From positions 109,403,157-109,467,156 of the forward strand of contig NC_079492.1 in the NCBI RefSeq assembly GCF_020520425.1: a stretch of 64,000 nt of DNA. Direction: 5' to 3'. Source of the DNA: Spinacia oleracea. Lineage: Eukaryota > Streptophyta > Magnoliopsida > Caryophyllales > Amaranthaceae. The translations under genes were made by a program, and so were the position numbers. Of the stretch, positions 24,007 to 36,840 are shown piece by piece (positions within the stretch are counted from its first letter, which is position 1; every line of letters starts with the position of its first letter). The notes beneath the pieces are model-generated. The model made no database searches. It was not told where the DNA came from and worked only from the letters and a program-made list of their open reading frames with translations.

Positions 24007-27000
24007 CTAACCAGTGTTCCTCATACCAGCAGCAATACCATTAATGGTAATGAGTAATGCATCTCTGAGTTTATGATTACCCTGATCACGTCTCAACCTC
24101 TTTAATACCTCTACCTGCAGCATATTTATCGGATTGAGATAAGGAAGTCTGCTATCGATCAGCTTCCTCAATGTCCGATTACCCTCTAATGGCTTCTCAT
24201 GCCCACTCACAACCAGCACATACATCTCAGTACTCATCAACTCATTTCTTAACTGCCCACCAAGTTCTCTCCTACTCTCAGATACAAGCACATCATTATA
24301 AAGCTTCGCAATAGGAATATCAGCCTTCCCTAGAACCATTTCTATAAGATCTATAGTGCTCTGGAAAAATGGCCATTCTTGATACATTGCTCGTAATTCA
24401 TCTGCATTCCCCTTTTCACAAGCACTTTTCAAACCTGCTCCTACACCAAGCCAGGCAGGAAGGACAAATCTTGTTTGTGTCCATGCAAATACCCAAGGTA
24501 TTGCACGGAGGTGCCCAATTGCTGTTGAGCTCTTTCTTCTTGTGGGTCGGCTTCCAATGTTAAGGTGTCCTAGCTCAGCTTGCGGAGTAGCTTCATGGAA
24601 GTACGCCAAGAAATCGGGGTTTTCATACACAGTGCTACGATAATTCTCGCAACTAACTTTAGAAATCTCCTCCATAAGGTTACGCCAATTTTCTTCTCTC
24701 GGTGGGAGAGGAGGCCGCATTGTTGCAAGTAGTACAGCTGTGGTATAGATTTCCAGTTGTCGAACTGCTATTTGTGGTCGTCCAAATTTTGCTTGCACCA
24801 TTTCTCCTTGCTCAGTAGACCTGAGACTACCCTGCAAGTTCCATGCATAGTTACAGCCTCTCAATTAGCTGATAATTAAAATAGGTTCACTTCAGTGCTG
24901 GAATCCTACTTCCAGCTAAACCTGGCTTTGGAAGTATTCCATGAATACATCAGATTTTGTGACATTCTTGCATTCCAAATAACATAGAGTTTATACTATA
25001 CAAAGAATTGCAAGGAGTACTGAGAGCTGGGATGAAAGAACTTGTGGATGTTTCCACTATTGAAACACAACATTGCACATTCAGCAAGACCAATGAATAA
25101 ACTAATTCAAGAACAACTCAATCTAGGTTTATGGACAATAATAGTTGGGAACTAGCTAGGAAGATCCAGATTCTTCTGAAGTACCCCACTAACCCTGAAC
25201 TGGTTGATACTAGTAGAAACGCTGTTTAGGGAAGACTCAGATAAGCTAAAATGGATTCTAAGAGTTGAAGGTGACAATACAAGAATGTCACTTGTCATTC
25301 GGTAAGTGAACAGGCAATTTAATACAAACCAGTTGTAAAATACGTACCATAACAGAACCAGGAGGCTGTGATTGAATGGCAAGATAAGTCGGACCACCAC
25401 CCCTACCAATACTCCCTCCACGGCCATGGAAGAGAGTAATTTTAATATTATATTCATTGCATGCTGCCACAACATCCTCTTGGGCTTTGTAAAGCTCCCA
25501 TGCAGCTGTAAAGCGCCCAGCATCCTTGCCAGAGTCGGAATATCCAACCATGACCTGTTCACAAAATATATCAAGCTCCGGAAATTTAGTTAGGATCCTA
25601 AAGAAAATTACATAACTTTTGACAATGTTTACCTCCTGGTGTCCATTGTGATTCTTTATGATGTGTTCCCGATACCAATCAATAGACAACAATTTCCGGA
25701 TAACTGATCCAGCTCCTCTAAGATCCTTTACAGTCTCAAATAAGGGAACCACCCGCAACCTATTCCAACAAATAAGGCATTTGCATTTTGGAGATAAATA
25801 ATCAATGACAACAAAGCCCATCCAGCTTTCCCCTAAACTGATATATAAAGATGCTTATCTATACAGAGACGATCCCTAATTCGTTTCTTATTAATGAATA
25901 GTTATGACTTATGAAGTATATATATATAAAAAAGGCATACATAAACTGGGCCAGAATTTACTATTAAAAAAGTTTTAAAAAACTTATTTTGGAATATTCT
26001 CTGTACCACCTAAACATTGAGTATTTTGAGTGTATGCAAAATCATCACCTCCAGCAGGAGAATATAATATGAATGCAATGAATTCACACTTACGTTCCCC
26101 CAATGCATGGCCTCCCTAGCTCTCCACTATGAGAAAGTCGGGCATCTTTTTGTAGAAGCTCAACAGCAAGTACATCACTTGCCTAAAACATAACGAAGGC
26201 AGGATCTTATAAGCGCATTTGAAAGTTACACCGAAGGAAATTGACGTATTGGCAACTTTAAGATAAAACCAGCCCAAAAATCATAATTGTTAATGGCTAG
26301 ACATACATTGGATGCCATTGAAATCACATAAGCTCCGAGTGAATCACTCCCTAGCTCAGCTGCAACACGGAATGTATCTAAGACCTCTTGCACATCAGGA
26401 GCAACCTGGCAATATCAAAGACACAGGTGTAATTAACTAGAGCTGGTATATTTTCTTATTGAACAGCATTACCACAATATTTTCAACAATGTACAGCCAA
26501 TAAGATTAAATCCACATAGCACAGCAACAAGATACAATAACGACACCTCTATACTTGATGGAACAAGAGGCCTCTTTCCTTTCAGCTCTTTGGTTAGGAA
26601 CTCCAGTTTTTTATCCTCATCCCACTCACTGTATGTACCCATGTCCAAGTAATTTGTAATTGCATCCAGTGCTTCAGAATGTCTGCCAGATTCCTAGGAA
26701 ATATTCATGAGAAAAATAGACTAATTAATATAAGTAGGCTTAAGCTCTGAAATTGAAGCTGCTAAAAATTACCTGTCGCAGATCTAGTTTCATTAGCACC
26801 ATGCCAAATGTACTGACTCTCCGTATCAAGTCAGCTAGCCGACCATCAGCTAGCACTCCAGATCCACATGATTGCTGCAGAAGTTACATTATTAGGCACA
26901 AACTAGAGGATAAAATGAACCATGATGGCGGGAAATATCACAAAGAACCACAGAGGGAGGGTGGAAGAGGTTATACTAATTACCAGAGAATCATAGCATA

Positions 27001-30000
27001 AAAGCAAGGGTTCCAAAAGTTGTTGACATGCTTCATAGTAATCAGAAGGGTCTGCCTCGCAAGGAAGCTCTTCCAAAAGATGCTCCAAGTGCTTCTGGGT
27101 CTTCATAAGCTAGATTACAACAGCAATACACACGCATCTTTAATCAGCCCCAGTATACATAAATAACGGACAAGAAAGTTGAAACTTCAAACAGAAGAAC
27201 GCATCACTACGGTCAAATTTATACTTCGTATTTGTTTTTTTTTAAAAGAATAAGATGAAGTCTATGTCTCCCCATATTTCTTCCATGCATTCCAATTTCA
27301 CCTTGATGTCGCTACTTCCCCTTCCATTTCACAAGCTACTAAAGAATTCAAAGATAGTAGAACGAAATTAAACTAGGATACACCAATATTAGTGGGAAAA
27401 GAGGAAAACCCTCAACATAAAAGGAAACCATGGTCCATGGGGATTTAGACCACAGAATATCTAGATTATACTACGTAATAATGATGGACTAATATGAACA
27501 AATCCAGAGACTGCGGTTGGCAGAGATGTAACCATGATTCCATCAACCAGCATGGTGTAATTAAACAAAACAGATGCAACCTTTCTAATCACCATAATCC
27601 AGCTTAGGGGCATGAATACGATTGCATAGATTTAACATCAAATAGTGTTCCACTCTAACTTAAAGCAGAATCCGTCGCACATTCTACTCCTCGCTTTAGC
27701 CAATAATCTCATGTTTTTTTTAAAAATTATTATCATGACCTTTTTGGTCCACACTAATGATTCTTAGACCTAAGTTAGATGGGCATCCAGTAAAGTGAGA
27801 ATTACTTATTGAGGACCCGAAGCACTAAATTTCATTTCCTGAGTTTACCGCATTTAAAGTAAGTTTCAAATCGTCAATAAAAAAAAGTTGGTAAACTTGC
27901 TGAGTGACTTCCCATAAGGATCCAACGGGTGTTAGCGCCCAATCATCTACAATTTCCTAAAGATTTTTTTACCTTGTCCTTCACATTTCCTAGAACAATC
28001 CTATAAGGAGCGATTCCAGGTTGTTGTGGCTGGCTTGGCTCCAGGAGTTTCTGGAAACTTGCTCTTCCTACAGTAGACTCCGCAAATAGCTTTCTCTGAG
28101 CTAGCAGCTGACTCGAGGAGCTGCGAGATATTGGTGATGACTGAGTGTTTGCAGATCCATTTTCCTCCACAGAAGGCATGTGGGCCTTTCTTGCACTGTC
28201 CTGAAAGTTTTCACCAAGAAGTTAAAAACTCTGATCTCATAATGGGAAACGCTGGAAGAAATATTACAAAATATCTTGATATTAAAGTATCGAGGGCTAA
28301 CATAACGCAGGAAAGTGCTTTGCTTTTGAAACGATTACGGAAGCAGCACTTTACATGATTAATCAAATACTTATTCCAGAAAAATTAGTACCTGTCGATT
28401 CAGTGGCATGTAATCAGTGCCAGGAAGTTCCAGTTTGGGATGCTGAGAATCCCCATTATTGCAATCTACACGATAAGTCAAATAATTAAAAAATAAAGAG
28501 CAAGTTCTTGCTTTTCCTTTACCTTTTATGCAAGGACAGAATGTCCATTGGGGGTGGGGGGTAAGAAAGACACCGCACTAGGAAAAGGCTGCTGCTGGGT
28601 GATTTCTAAACTTTGTAAATGCAATCAACCTCAGCAGACAAAAATGATAGAAACAGACAAGATAAATGCGAAGAAAAAGTCTCCGGAAACCAAAAACTAT
28701 ATTTCTCAAGATCGTATTTGGCTTCCAAAAAAAAATGACTTTGACAAGGTTGTATACAATAAACAACATTTAACTTTCTTTTGGCTTGCTCGGTGAAAAA
28801 TTTCAGGCGGACCACATTGCTAAAAATTAAAAACACAATTTCCTTGAGCATCTGTTTTTGAGTTCTGATTATATTAATCTTAACCAACAGCAACTGGCCT
28901 TTGTACCTAATGTGATTAAAACATCCTGTCTATCCCGAACGCCTTTTCTTCTGCATCTTTCCAGTAGGCATGAAGTTTCCAATTTGTTTCACTTAATGGT
29001 AAGTATTTACATAATAGCTGCTCATGCTAACAGCTTTTCAAGTTCTACAATTACATTCCAGAGCCAAAGAAAAGTAAACGTTGCATTCTCCAAAAACATA
29101 ATGAAGTTGCAAACATAGAAAGCATACAGAAACTATAAAGTTTTACAGAAGCAAACTCGTAATAAAAGTCCAATAAATTTGGTAAACAATAGCAAGGAGA
29201 ATTAACAACTCATAAAATCGGCTTGGATAAGATTTATGCAACTAAACAAGTGCAATGGAGTGAAAACACAAATAGGATCATTGAACTAAGGAAAAAAACA
29301 GAAGGGATCAGTCGAACTGTAAAACCATTTTCACCTGTGGGAGGAAGATCAACTCTCGTGGGAAGCATTGACTGAAATTTTGACTGACTCCTCTGTATAG
29401 GTTGATTCCAGCTGTCATACTTATCTTTTGCTGCATTTTCTGTGATGGAAACAGGAGCAGCAAATAAAATTTTAGATGATGGCAGTACCGAGAAAATATA
29501 ACTCTGCAGAACTAGCATCTAAAAACTGACCAAAACCAACTTTAGGTGTTAAAAGTAATCTCTAAGATAAGCAACCTATGTCGGCATCACAATTTTCGCA
29601 TTACACCAGCGCTAGCAACCTAACTTTTATGATGGCACATAAACAATTCTTCCAAGCTTTCCTTTCCAATACAGTAGATCAATAAGCAATCGTATAACAT
29701 GGTCGTGCATCGGCACATGCATATGTTTTCAGTCCTAATACCTGTATAAACAAATTCACAGAGAAGTGTGGCAAGACATACCTTTTTCTAGGATGTCATG
29801 TGTAAGTTTTAGTAATGCGTCACTGCAACGGTTCATGGAAAGCTCAAATCTAAGATTATCAACTTCACGGATGTAAAGGTCCACAGCCATCCATCTAGAC
29901 AACAGAGACACATCTCTTGTGACCTAACAAAACAGAAACAAATTCAATTAGTGCATACCGTTTAAAGGAGATAGATTGTATATTTCAACAAAAGAATCTA

Positions 30001-33000
30001 CACAAACTGTGGAACAACCTTGCCATAGTACACATAAAAAAGAACAGACCAGCTCAAGAAACACAGTTTCTAACAGTTATATTTGAGGATGTAGGCAAAA
30101 ATACAACAGAAAGAGCACATTAGAGGGAAAGTGGGGCTTGATTCTACACAAACCCTGGAACAACCTTGCCATAATACATAAAGAAGAACAGACCAGCTCA
30201 AGAAACACAGTTTAAAGACTTTCAACAGTTTTATTTGAACATGTAGGAAATATGACAAAAATATAGACCATAGAACAGACTAGAGGGGAAAATGGGGCTT
30301 GATGCTTGAAACAAATGAAGGAGATTAATTGACTGGAAGCCTCACACATTGTTCTGTAGTAGGCTGGATCTCTAATAAAATTTTGAAGTTAAAGTTATAC
30401 TACAAATATGCTTAATCAAACTTTGCCACGACATGGTAATTGGTGTACATAATCTACACATGAAACCAGTTCTCAAAGAGCGTAACTAGACAAGAGAAAC
30501 ATACAATACTCTAGACCTGGGGACATTTCTTTATACTTCTCAGGAATCAATATTATTGTCAAGATATCATAACATTACCTTGGCAGTCACATTAGGATTT
30601 CCATCTCGATCACCTCCCATCCATGATCCAAACTTTATGGGTGTACATGTCAAAGGAAGTGCCTTACCAGTGTGCTACAAGAGCATTACATATAGGATTA
30701 CTAGCATTAGAAACGGTTAGACGGCTCTTATATGGGAAAGATACAGCCATTTCACAATGCAGCTTACCTTCTTTAAAGCATTACTAACACGGCGTAAATA
30801 GTGAGGAACGGCTCTCCAAAGTGATTGCTCAACAATATGTAAACCTGCAAGAGAAATTCCACTTTGAGAAAGAACAATCCCGAAATGTATGCTTACTTTT
30901 ATCTAAAGGTCAGGCAAGATTACCTGCTCTAGCTTCATCTACCGGAGTTGGTTTATGCCGTCTAAGCTCATCTGTTTGCCAAACTGAAGTTATTTCTCTT
31001 ACCTGAAAAAAAAATGATCTATAAAATCAATTAAGCAGTAGTAAAAATGAAACTGTGCAAGGGTCAATGCAGTACAGTACCAGATCTTCAATCAGCATCT
31101 CTCTATCTTCATGACTAAGATCAGGTCTATCATTATACTCTAAAAGATGCTGCACGAAACATTTAGGATTGCAAAACTTGTTAACAACTCAAAGACAGCC
31201 AACAGCATCAAACTTGCAGCCATGATATCAGATCAACCAGAAGAACTTACAGCAATTCTAATATGCTTATATTGCAAGGTACGCCTATTAATCTGTGTGG
31301 GGTGCGCAGTCAGAACAATTTCTACCTCCTACAAATACATTTTGTCAAGAAATCACATGTTTAGAAGTTATTTTTGCAAATGGAGATATTTTTGCAGAAG
31401 GTCATCATGCTTTCAATACTACATATTAACATTTCTGAAAACAAACCTGCTGAGAAACATGGTTGTAAAGGTCGTCTGGAGATACTCCTTCCTGAATCAG
31501 CTTACTAAAGATATCATCGCATGATTTCGATAGTTGTGGAACATTTTTCTGTTCGCGTAACCTACATTGGGTTAGCTTAAGTTAAAATTTGTTTAAGGGA
31601 AGAGTTCACAGAAAGTAAGGTTCGGATTCCCAGAAGAGAAGATGCAAAAACAGTATTTATCAGCAACTGCTCAAACTAAATTTCATAAGTATAGCATAAA
31701 ATATGGTACTCCATATTGTAACCTGCCCAAAGAAGTCTACTGCAAGCTTAATACATTATTTCTCAACATTTAATCTCAGTCTCTCAGTTGACAGAAAGGA
31801 TCACAAGTCTACAGAAGCATTCCATACCTGTGATGAGTTTCAGCAATGCCCATCAAATTTAGATAATGACTGAATGCTCGACCAAGCATCAAAGCTTCCT
31901 CTAAACCCATTTTGGACAACTCAGATATAAGCTGCTTCTCGAGCAACTCAGCTGTGTCCTCAATTCCAGTACTTCTCATATTACATGCACTCTACAGATA
32001 TTCAAAATGCAGCATGAGAATACGCAAATTTACAGTGAACAACCATATTGAGACAGAATAAGCAACAGTTCTACACAAGTAGCCAGCTTAGGTATCCTCA
32101 TGTTATTCAAAAGCTTATTAAGGCACCTTATTGTATACGTCCTCCGTCTTTTAATACTCGCAACGTTTGGACTTTTGCCACTATTCATATAATATACTTT
32201 GACTATTCTTAGTGCTTTTTATATAAGATAAAACATAGTCATGTGGGATCTTGTTAGATTCGTCTCAATGTATATTTTCAAAATATCAACTTTTTATAAT
32301 TTTTGCATAAAGAGAATTTAAGATATAAATGATCAAAATTGTGCATTGGCATGCGTGAAACTAACAAACGTTGCGAGTATTAAAAGACGGAGGAAGTATT
32401 ATTCTTTTTATGGGAATTTGTTGAATATCCCATCACTAGTATTTTTATTCTAATGATTTATAAAAAAGATAAATTAAAAAGTTGGTCATCCTATATTCCG
32501 GAGTATTTCAGAAATATAAGCAGATCAAAATATTCCAAATCGAAATATAAGCAGATCAAAATAATCCAACATGGCAACATGTAAAGGCGGTGCAGTGATT
32601 GTCCCAAGGGTGGGCCGTGGGCGTGGCTCTACATATTATCAACCTCCTGGGTGTAGGATCTAAATTGCACCCATACTCTTGCTAAATTGGCAAATTGCTA
32701 ACCGATTTGTTTAAACTAAGGTAAGAAAAATAAACTTAGAAATGTGGTGAGGATATATATACAAGACGCCAAGGCACTACGAATTAAAATACGATGGGCC
32801 CTTACTCGGGCCCTATATCAGAAATGCCAAGTTGCCAACACGGGATACAAGCCCACGGGAGAGTGGCCGGGATGAGGAATCAGACACAGGTAGTGAGTTT
32901 GGAAGTTAAATGCCTCACGAGTCACCACCGAATCCACCGATTAAATTAAACGGCCACCACCATTCACCACCGAGTATAATGATAAATTATTAAATTCTAA

Positions 33001-33363
33001 ACTTCAAAAGCTGATCAAGGTTAAAATTTAAGTTCCATAATAGAAGATGTCAAAAGCCGATTACACTCCATAAAAACAATTTATAATCGTAAGAATCCGA
33101 TCATTTGTTAATTCTCGTGATAATAATCATGAATTTACATAACAGCATTGATCTCAAACACTAAAATTTAACGCAACAAACAGAAAAATGAAATATTCAT
33201 AAATTCGAACCTCGGAAAGAACTCGAATACGTTCGAGTTTATGGACGAAATCGGAGCCAACTTCTCTGAGAAGAACATCATTGAAAAGACTACGAAGAAT
33301 TCTGCAATCATCCTCGAAGGTCTGAAATGAAATCTCCTCTGCAATATCATCCGTGGTATCCAT
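24007..33363 (-). CDS. PPC4: Bacterial-type phosphoenolpyruvate carboxylase, 20 exons
   Basis: Carboxylates PEP to oxaloacetate in the cytosol; plant bacterial-type PEPC works inside hetero-complexes with plant-type PEPC. Exons, 5-prime to 3-prime: 33363-33211, 31991-31828, 31561-31447, 31328-31251, 31149-31081, 31002-30924, 30844-30768, 30674-30579, 29923-29782, 29430-29335, 28465-28392, 28200-27973, 27109-26984, 26874-26773, 26693-26547, 26405-26307, 26182-26094, 25759-25633, 25554-25348, 24831-24007. All have GT-AG borders and sum to 1030 codons plus TAG with no stop or shift; Arabidopsis PPC4 is about the same length. Motifs: LTAHPTQ (about 150), [12 protein letters not shown] (about 261), [10 protein letters not shown] (about 691), [15 protein letters not shown] (about 729) and C-terminal RNTG where plant-type enzymes have QNTG. 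The low-complexity insertion typical of the type lies at about 325-457. The N-terminal phospho-serine motif of plant-type PEPC is absent. Confidence 0.96.
30001..30303. repeat. Tandem duplication inside a PEPC intron
   Basis: A block of about 146 bases occurs twice (30001-30146 and 30147-30303). The copies share GAACAACCTTGCCATA, AACAGACCAGCTCAAGAAAC and a TGGGGCTTGAT tail, with scattered differences. It lies in the intron between exons 8 and 9 and does not touch splice sites. Confidence 0.85.
32138..32396. mobile_element. Stowaway MITE in PEPC intron 1
   Basis: CCTCCGTCTTTTAATACTCG pairs with CGAGTATTAAAAGACGGAGG, and TA borders both ends (32136-32137 and 32397-32398). It is 259 bp, with terminal repeats of about 30 bases. 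A nearby 31-base tandem pair containing GAAATATAAGCAGATCAAAA lies at 32511-32570. Confidence 0.88.
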
Positions 33364-34339
33364 TAAAACTGTCACCAGAAAAATTGAAGATGAAAATGGA
33401 GGAGAGAGAAAATTGAGGGAGGATGACGGAAGGAATCACAGGTTGATGAATGAGGAGAGAGTGTAAGAGGGAGGGGAAAAGGGGAGAGTGTCATGAGGCT
33501 GGTAAGGAGAAATTCAGGGAGGATCTCTCATTTTATTTTAGTTGTTGTGCCCGTGTTAAGGGAACCTGTGTCATGTCACGTGTCATGTGTGTGAGTGTGT
33601 TCTTGCCATTGGCGCAACTCAAACTTTTTTTTCTTTTGAAAAAAACTCTAAACCTTTTTCTGATTTTTTAATTTGGAGTTTATTACTCCCTTTTTTATTT
33701 ATGGTATCTTGCACGAATATTCTTTCAAAGGGTAGTTTTTATTAGAGTTAGACACGTGTTAAACCACTGTGATTAGAATAGACTAAGAAAAATTATGTTG
33801 TATTGAGCTCGTACCTCTATTCTATGTAAATGTTATGTATGGAGCCGTCCCTCATAGTTGTTAAAAATGAAACGATTATCTAATAAAACATGATTGTTGG
33901 ATAAATTGAACGCAATACTACGTGTTTCAAATGAGTATAATGTGCTTAGTGCTTTTGTATGTGTTTGATTGTGTAAGTTGCAATTACTACTACTTCGTAT
34001 AACGTTTTCATATGATTGTAAAGTAATACGAAGTACATGTTTTAAATTACTACGGAGTACTCTGTAAACAATAGGCTTACTTTAAAGAAACTTGATTGAG
34101 ATTTAACTTGCATGTTGTGTTTTTTTTTTTTTATTACTCATTACTTCTCAAGAATTGAGTATAAAATGTTGACTATCAAACAAAGCCTAATTCTCTTACC
34201 CATTCCAACTAAAAATAACAAAAAAGGCGGAAGGAAAATTCTATTTGATAACAATGAACTTTTGCAAATTTTCAATGGTAGTAAATTTTTTGTCAAATCC
34301 CCTAAATAGCATTACTTTTATAAATTTTCTCTCTAGTAG
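33364..34339. other. PEPC upstream region
   Basis: Holds the presumed 5-prime leader and promoter of the PEPC gene (minus). A purine-rich stretch lies at 33376-33530. No clear TATA box and no other gene were seen. Confidence 0.5.
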
Positions 34340-34341
34340 TA

Positions 34342-34694
34342 CTCCCTCCGTTCCTAAATAAGTGTCACATTTGGGCTCGGGCACGGTAATTAATAAAATT
34401 GTAAAGTGTGTAAGAGTTAATGATTGAGAATGTTTTTTTTGGGGAAAGGATAAAGTAGATAATTGTTTAATTGAATAAAGTACAAATAAAAGTGTATGTG
34501 GGAATTGAAAAGTGGAAAAGTGTAGAATGTGTAAGTAAAAGTAATTATGATTTATAGAAAAGTGGGAAAAGTGTATGAAAAGTGTGAAAAGTGTATGGAA
34601 AAGTGGGAAAAGTACATGTTCAAAAATAGAAATGTGACACTTATAAGGGAACGCCAAAAATGGAAATGTGACACTTATTTAGGAACGGAGGGAG
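34342..34694. mobile_element. Stowaway MITE (353 bp)
   Basis: CTCCCTCCGTTCCTAAATAA and its exact inverse at the right end flank a non-coding core with repeated AAAAGTGTGAAAAGTGTATG motifs. TA borders both ends (34340-34341 and 34695-34696). Confidence 0.93.
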
Positions 34695-34696
34695 TA

Positions 34697-35625
34697 GTAT
34701 TTTTGTAATTAGCACTTAATAACAAAAATTAGCATCTGGTTAATAGAAAATTAACGTAACAAAAGAATAATAAATAAAATTTCTACTTTATACAAGCTTA
34801 ATTTGAAACCCATAGATCATATATAAGAAACCAAAACTCAAATATCTGAACGAAACAACAACAAATTCAACGTTGGTTTCATCTTCACCTTCAACACTTC
34901 AACTGCACTTCTTCTAATCAAGAAAATCAATCCAAATTTTAGCTCTTGATGCAGTTCGTGATCTTAAAATAAATGGAGGTTGTTGTTCCATTCTTGAGAC
35001 TTGCTTCCTTCCGGAAGCCGTTGATTACGACTTACGAGGTTCATTTTCATAGCTTACTCCCGTAAAAGATCTTGAACCACCCGCCTCTCTCTCTCTCTTC
35101 CTCTAACCCACCACCATTGAAAAACGACATGTATCCAACTGCAACGGCACCACTGACTCAAGTTCGGCCCTCCGACCAGTCACCCACGCAACCTCTCCGC
35201 TCTCTTCCCTTCTTTTTTTGTCCATGCTAGTATGCTGCGAAGACCAAACTTTTTAAAAATAAAATAAAATACGGAATAATAATTAGGTGCTTATATTTTT
35301 ACTTGGTTAATTATGTCGGTGTATATTTTTTTACTTAGGTGCTAATCACAAAAATAATTCCACCATACAGAAAATTTAAAAAGTAATGTTATTTGGGAGG
35401 ATTTAGCAAATATTTTGCTACCATTGAGAATTTACAAGAGCTGATTTCTACTGAAGAGTATTTCCCGAGAAATTTCTAAACGATCTCCTTGATTGTGAAA
35501 TATGTCAATCAAGTGACATTCTCGTAAATATAATGAACTACTATACAATCCAAACATGACATGCACATCTATCTGACATTTTAAAAAAATAAAAATAAAA
35601 GTAATTAATTTTAATATAAAAATAC
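34697..35625. other. AT-rich intergenic stretch
   Basis: No gene or recognisable repeat beyond CT-rich patches near 35080-35100. Confidence 0.5.
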
Positions 35626-35628
35626 ATT

Positions 35629-36604
35629 GGCCTTGTTTGGCAAATGGTTTTTTGCTGGCTTTTGGATATTGGCTTTTTAATCTGGTCAAACAGCGAAAAA
35701 ATATGTTTGGTAACTGGCTTTTTAGCTTGCTGAAAAGCCAGCTTTTCCGCCAAAAATGAAAAGCTAGTAACACTAGCTTTTTGGAGTTGGCTTTTGGCTT
35801 TTTACTATCTAAATTACTTTTTTATCTTTAATAATTAATAATTAATAATTTTTAATTAATAATTTTTAATTTTTAATTTTTAATTTTTAATTTTTAATTT
35901 TTAATTTTTAATTTTTAATTTTTAATTTTTAATTTTTAATTTTTAATTTTTAATTTTAATTTTAATTTTTAATTTTTAATTTTTAATTTTTAATTTTTAA
36001 TTTTTAATTTTTAATTTTAATTTTTAATTTTTAATTTTTAATTTTAATTTTTAATTTTTAATTTTAATTTTAATTTTAATTTTTAATTTTTAATTTTTAA
36101 TTTTTAATTTTTAATTTTTAATTTTTAATTTTTAATTTTTAATTTTAATTTTAATTTTTAATTTTTAATTTTATTTTTAATTTTTAATTTTTAATTTTTA
36201 ATTTTAATTTTAATTTTTAATTTTTAATTTTTAATTTTTAATTTTTAATAATTAATAATTAATAATTAATAATTAATATTAATAATTAATAATTAAAAGT
36301 TAATAATTACGGAGTATTAATTAAAGACTAATTATTAATACTATTGCATAAAGTAATTTATTTTTAATTTATATTTTATTTATTTGTAATTACGTGTATT
36401 GAAAAATGAATAACAGACATTAAATGTCCTTAAATGTCATTTTACATAGCTACAGCCAACAGCCAAAAATGATTTTACCAAACATATTTGTAACCAATCC
36501 ATAGTCAAACAGCCAACAAAAGCAGCCAACTTGAACAGCCAGTCAAACCAGCCAAATAAAACAGCCGACAGCCAACAGCCAACAGCCAATTGCCAAACAG
36601 GACC
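35629..36604. mobile_element. PIF/Harbinger-like MITE expanded by an AT array (976 bp)
   Basis: The left end GGCCTTGTTTGGCAAATGG and the right end, inverted, GGTCCTGTTTGGCAATTGG form the terminal repeats. ATT borders both sides (35626-35628 and 36605-36607), a 3-base duplication. Both arms carry many subterminal GGCTTTT/CAGCCAA motifs. The middle 480 bases are an AATTTTT array. It lies directly upstream of the RRM gene's probable leader exon. Confidence 0.75.
35819..36300. repeat. AATTTTT minisatellite
   Basis: Dozens of AATTTTT heptamers mixed with AATTTT hexamers are flanked on both sides by AATAATT runs. It contains no G or C for over 450 bases. It is confined to the interior of the surrounding MITE. 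Confidence 0.95.
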
Positions 36605-36739
36605 ATTGTATATTTCATATTTAGATGATATATTTTGACAATATATTTACAAAAAACACCTTTAATATGCTTTAATCGCCAAAATTGACTTGGGGGAGCT
36701 CAAAATTCCCTATAAAGAATAAAGGAAGGAAAAAGAACA

Positions 36740-36840
36740 GAGCATTTCACTGATAGAGGGATAAAGAAGCGAAGAACTGAAGCAACATTTTTGTACCCAT
36801 TCATCTCTATCGACTTGAAGTTAATCTCCAAGTGTTTTCA
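36740..36840 (+). other. Probable 5-prime leader exon of the RRM gene
   Basis: A short leader-like stretch ends CAAGTGTTTTCAG before GTACATTTTG, a good donor site. The next credible coding exon is at 39027, which implies an intron of about 2.2 kb or further leader exons. Inference only. Confidence 0.35.

Noticed and set aside
27711-27745. TCATG repeats flanking a T-run in a PEPC intron
   Set aside because: The repeat is too short to separate from chance in AT-rich DNA.
33609-33655. AACTCAAACTTTTT and AACTCTAAACCTTTTT around a short insert
   Set aside because: The two repeats differ by insertions, so a target duplication cannot be claimed.
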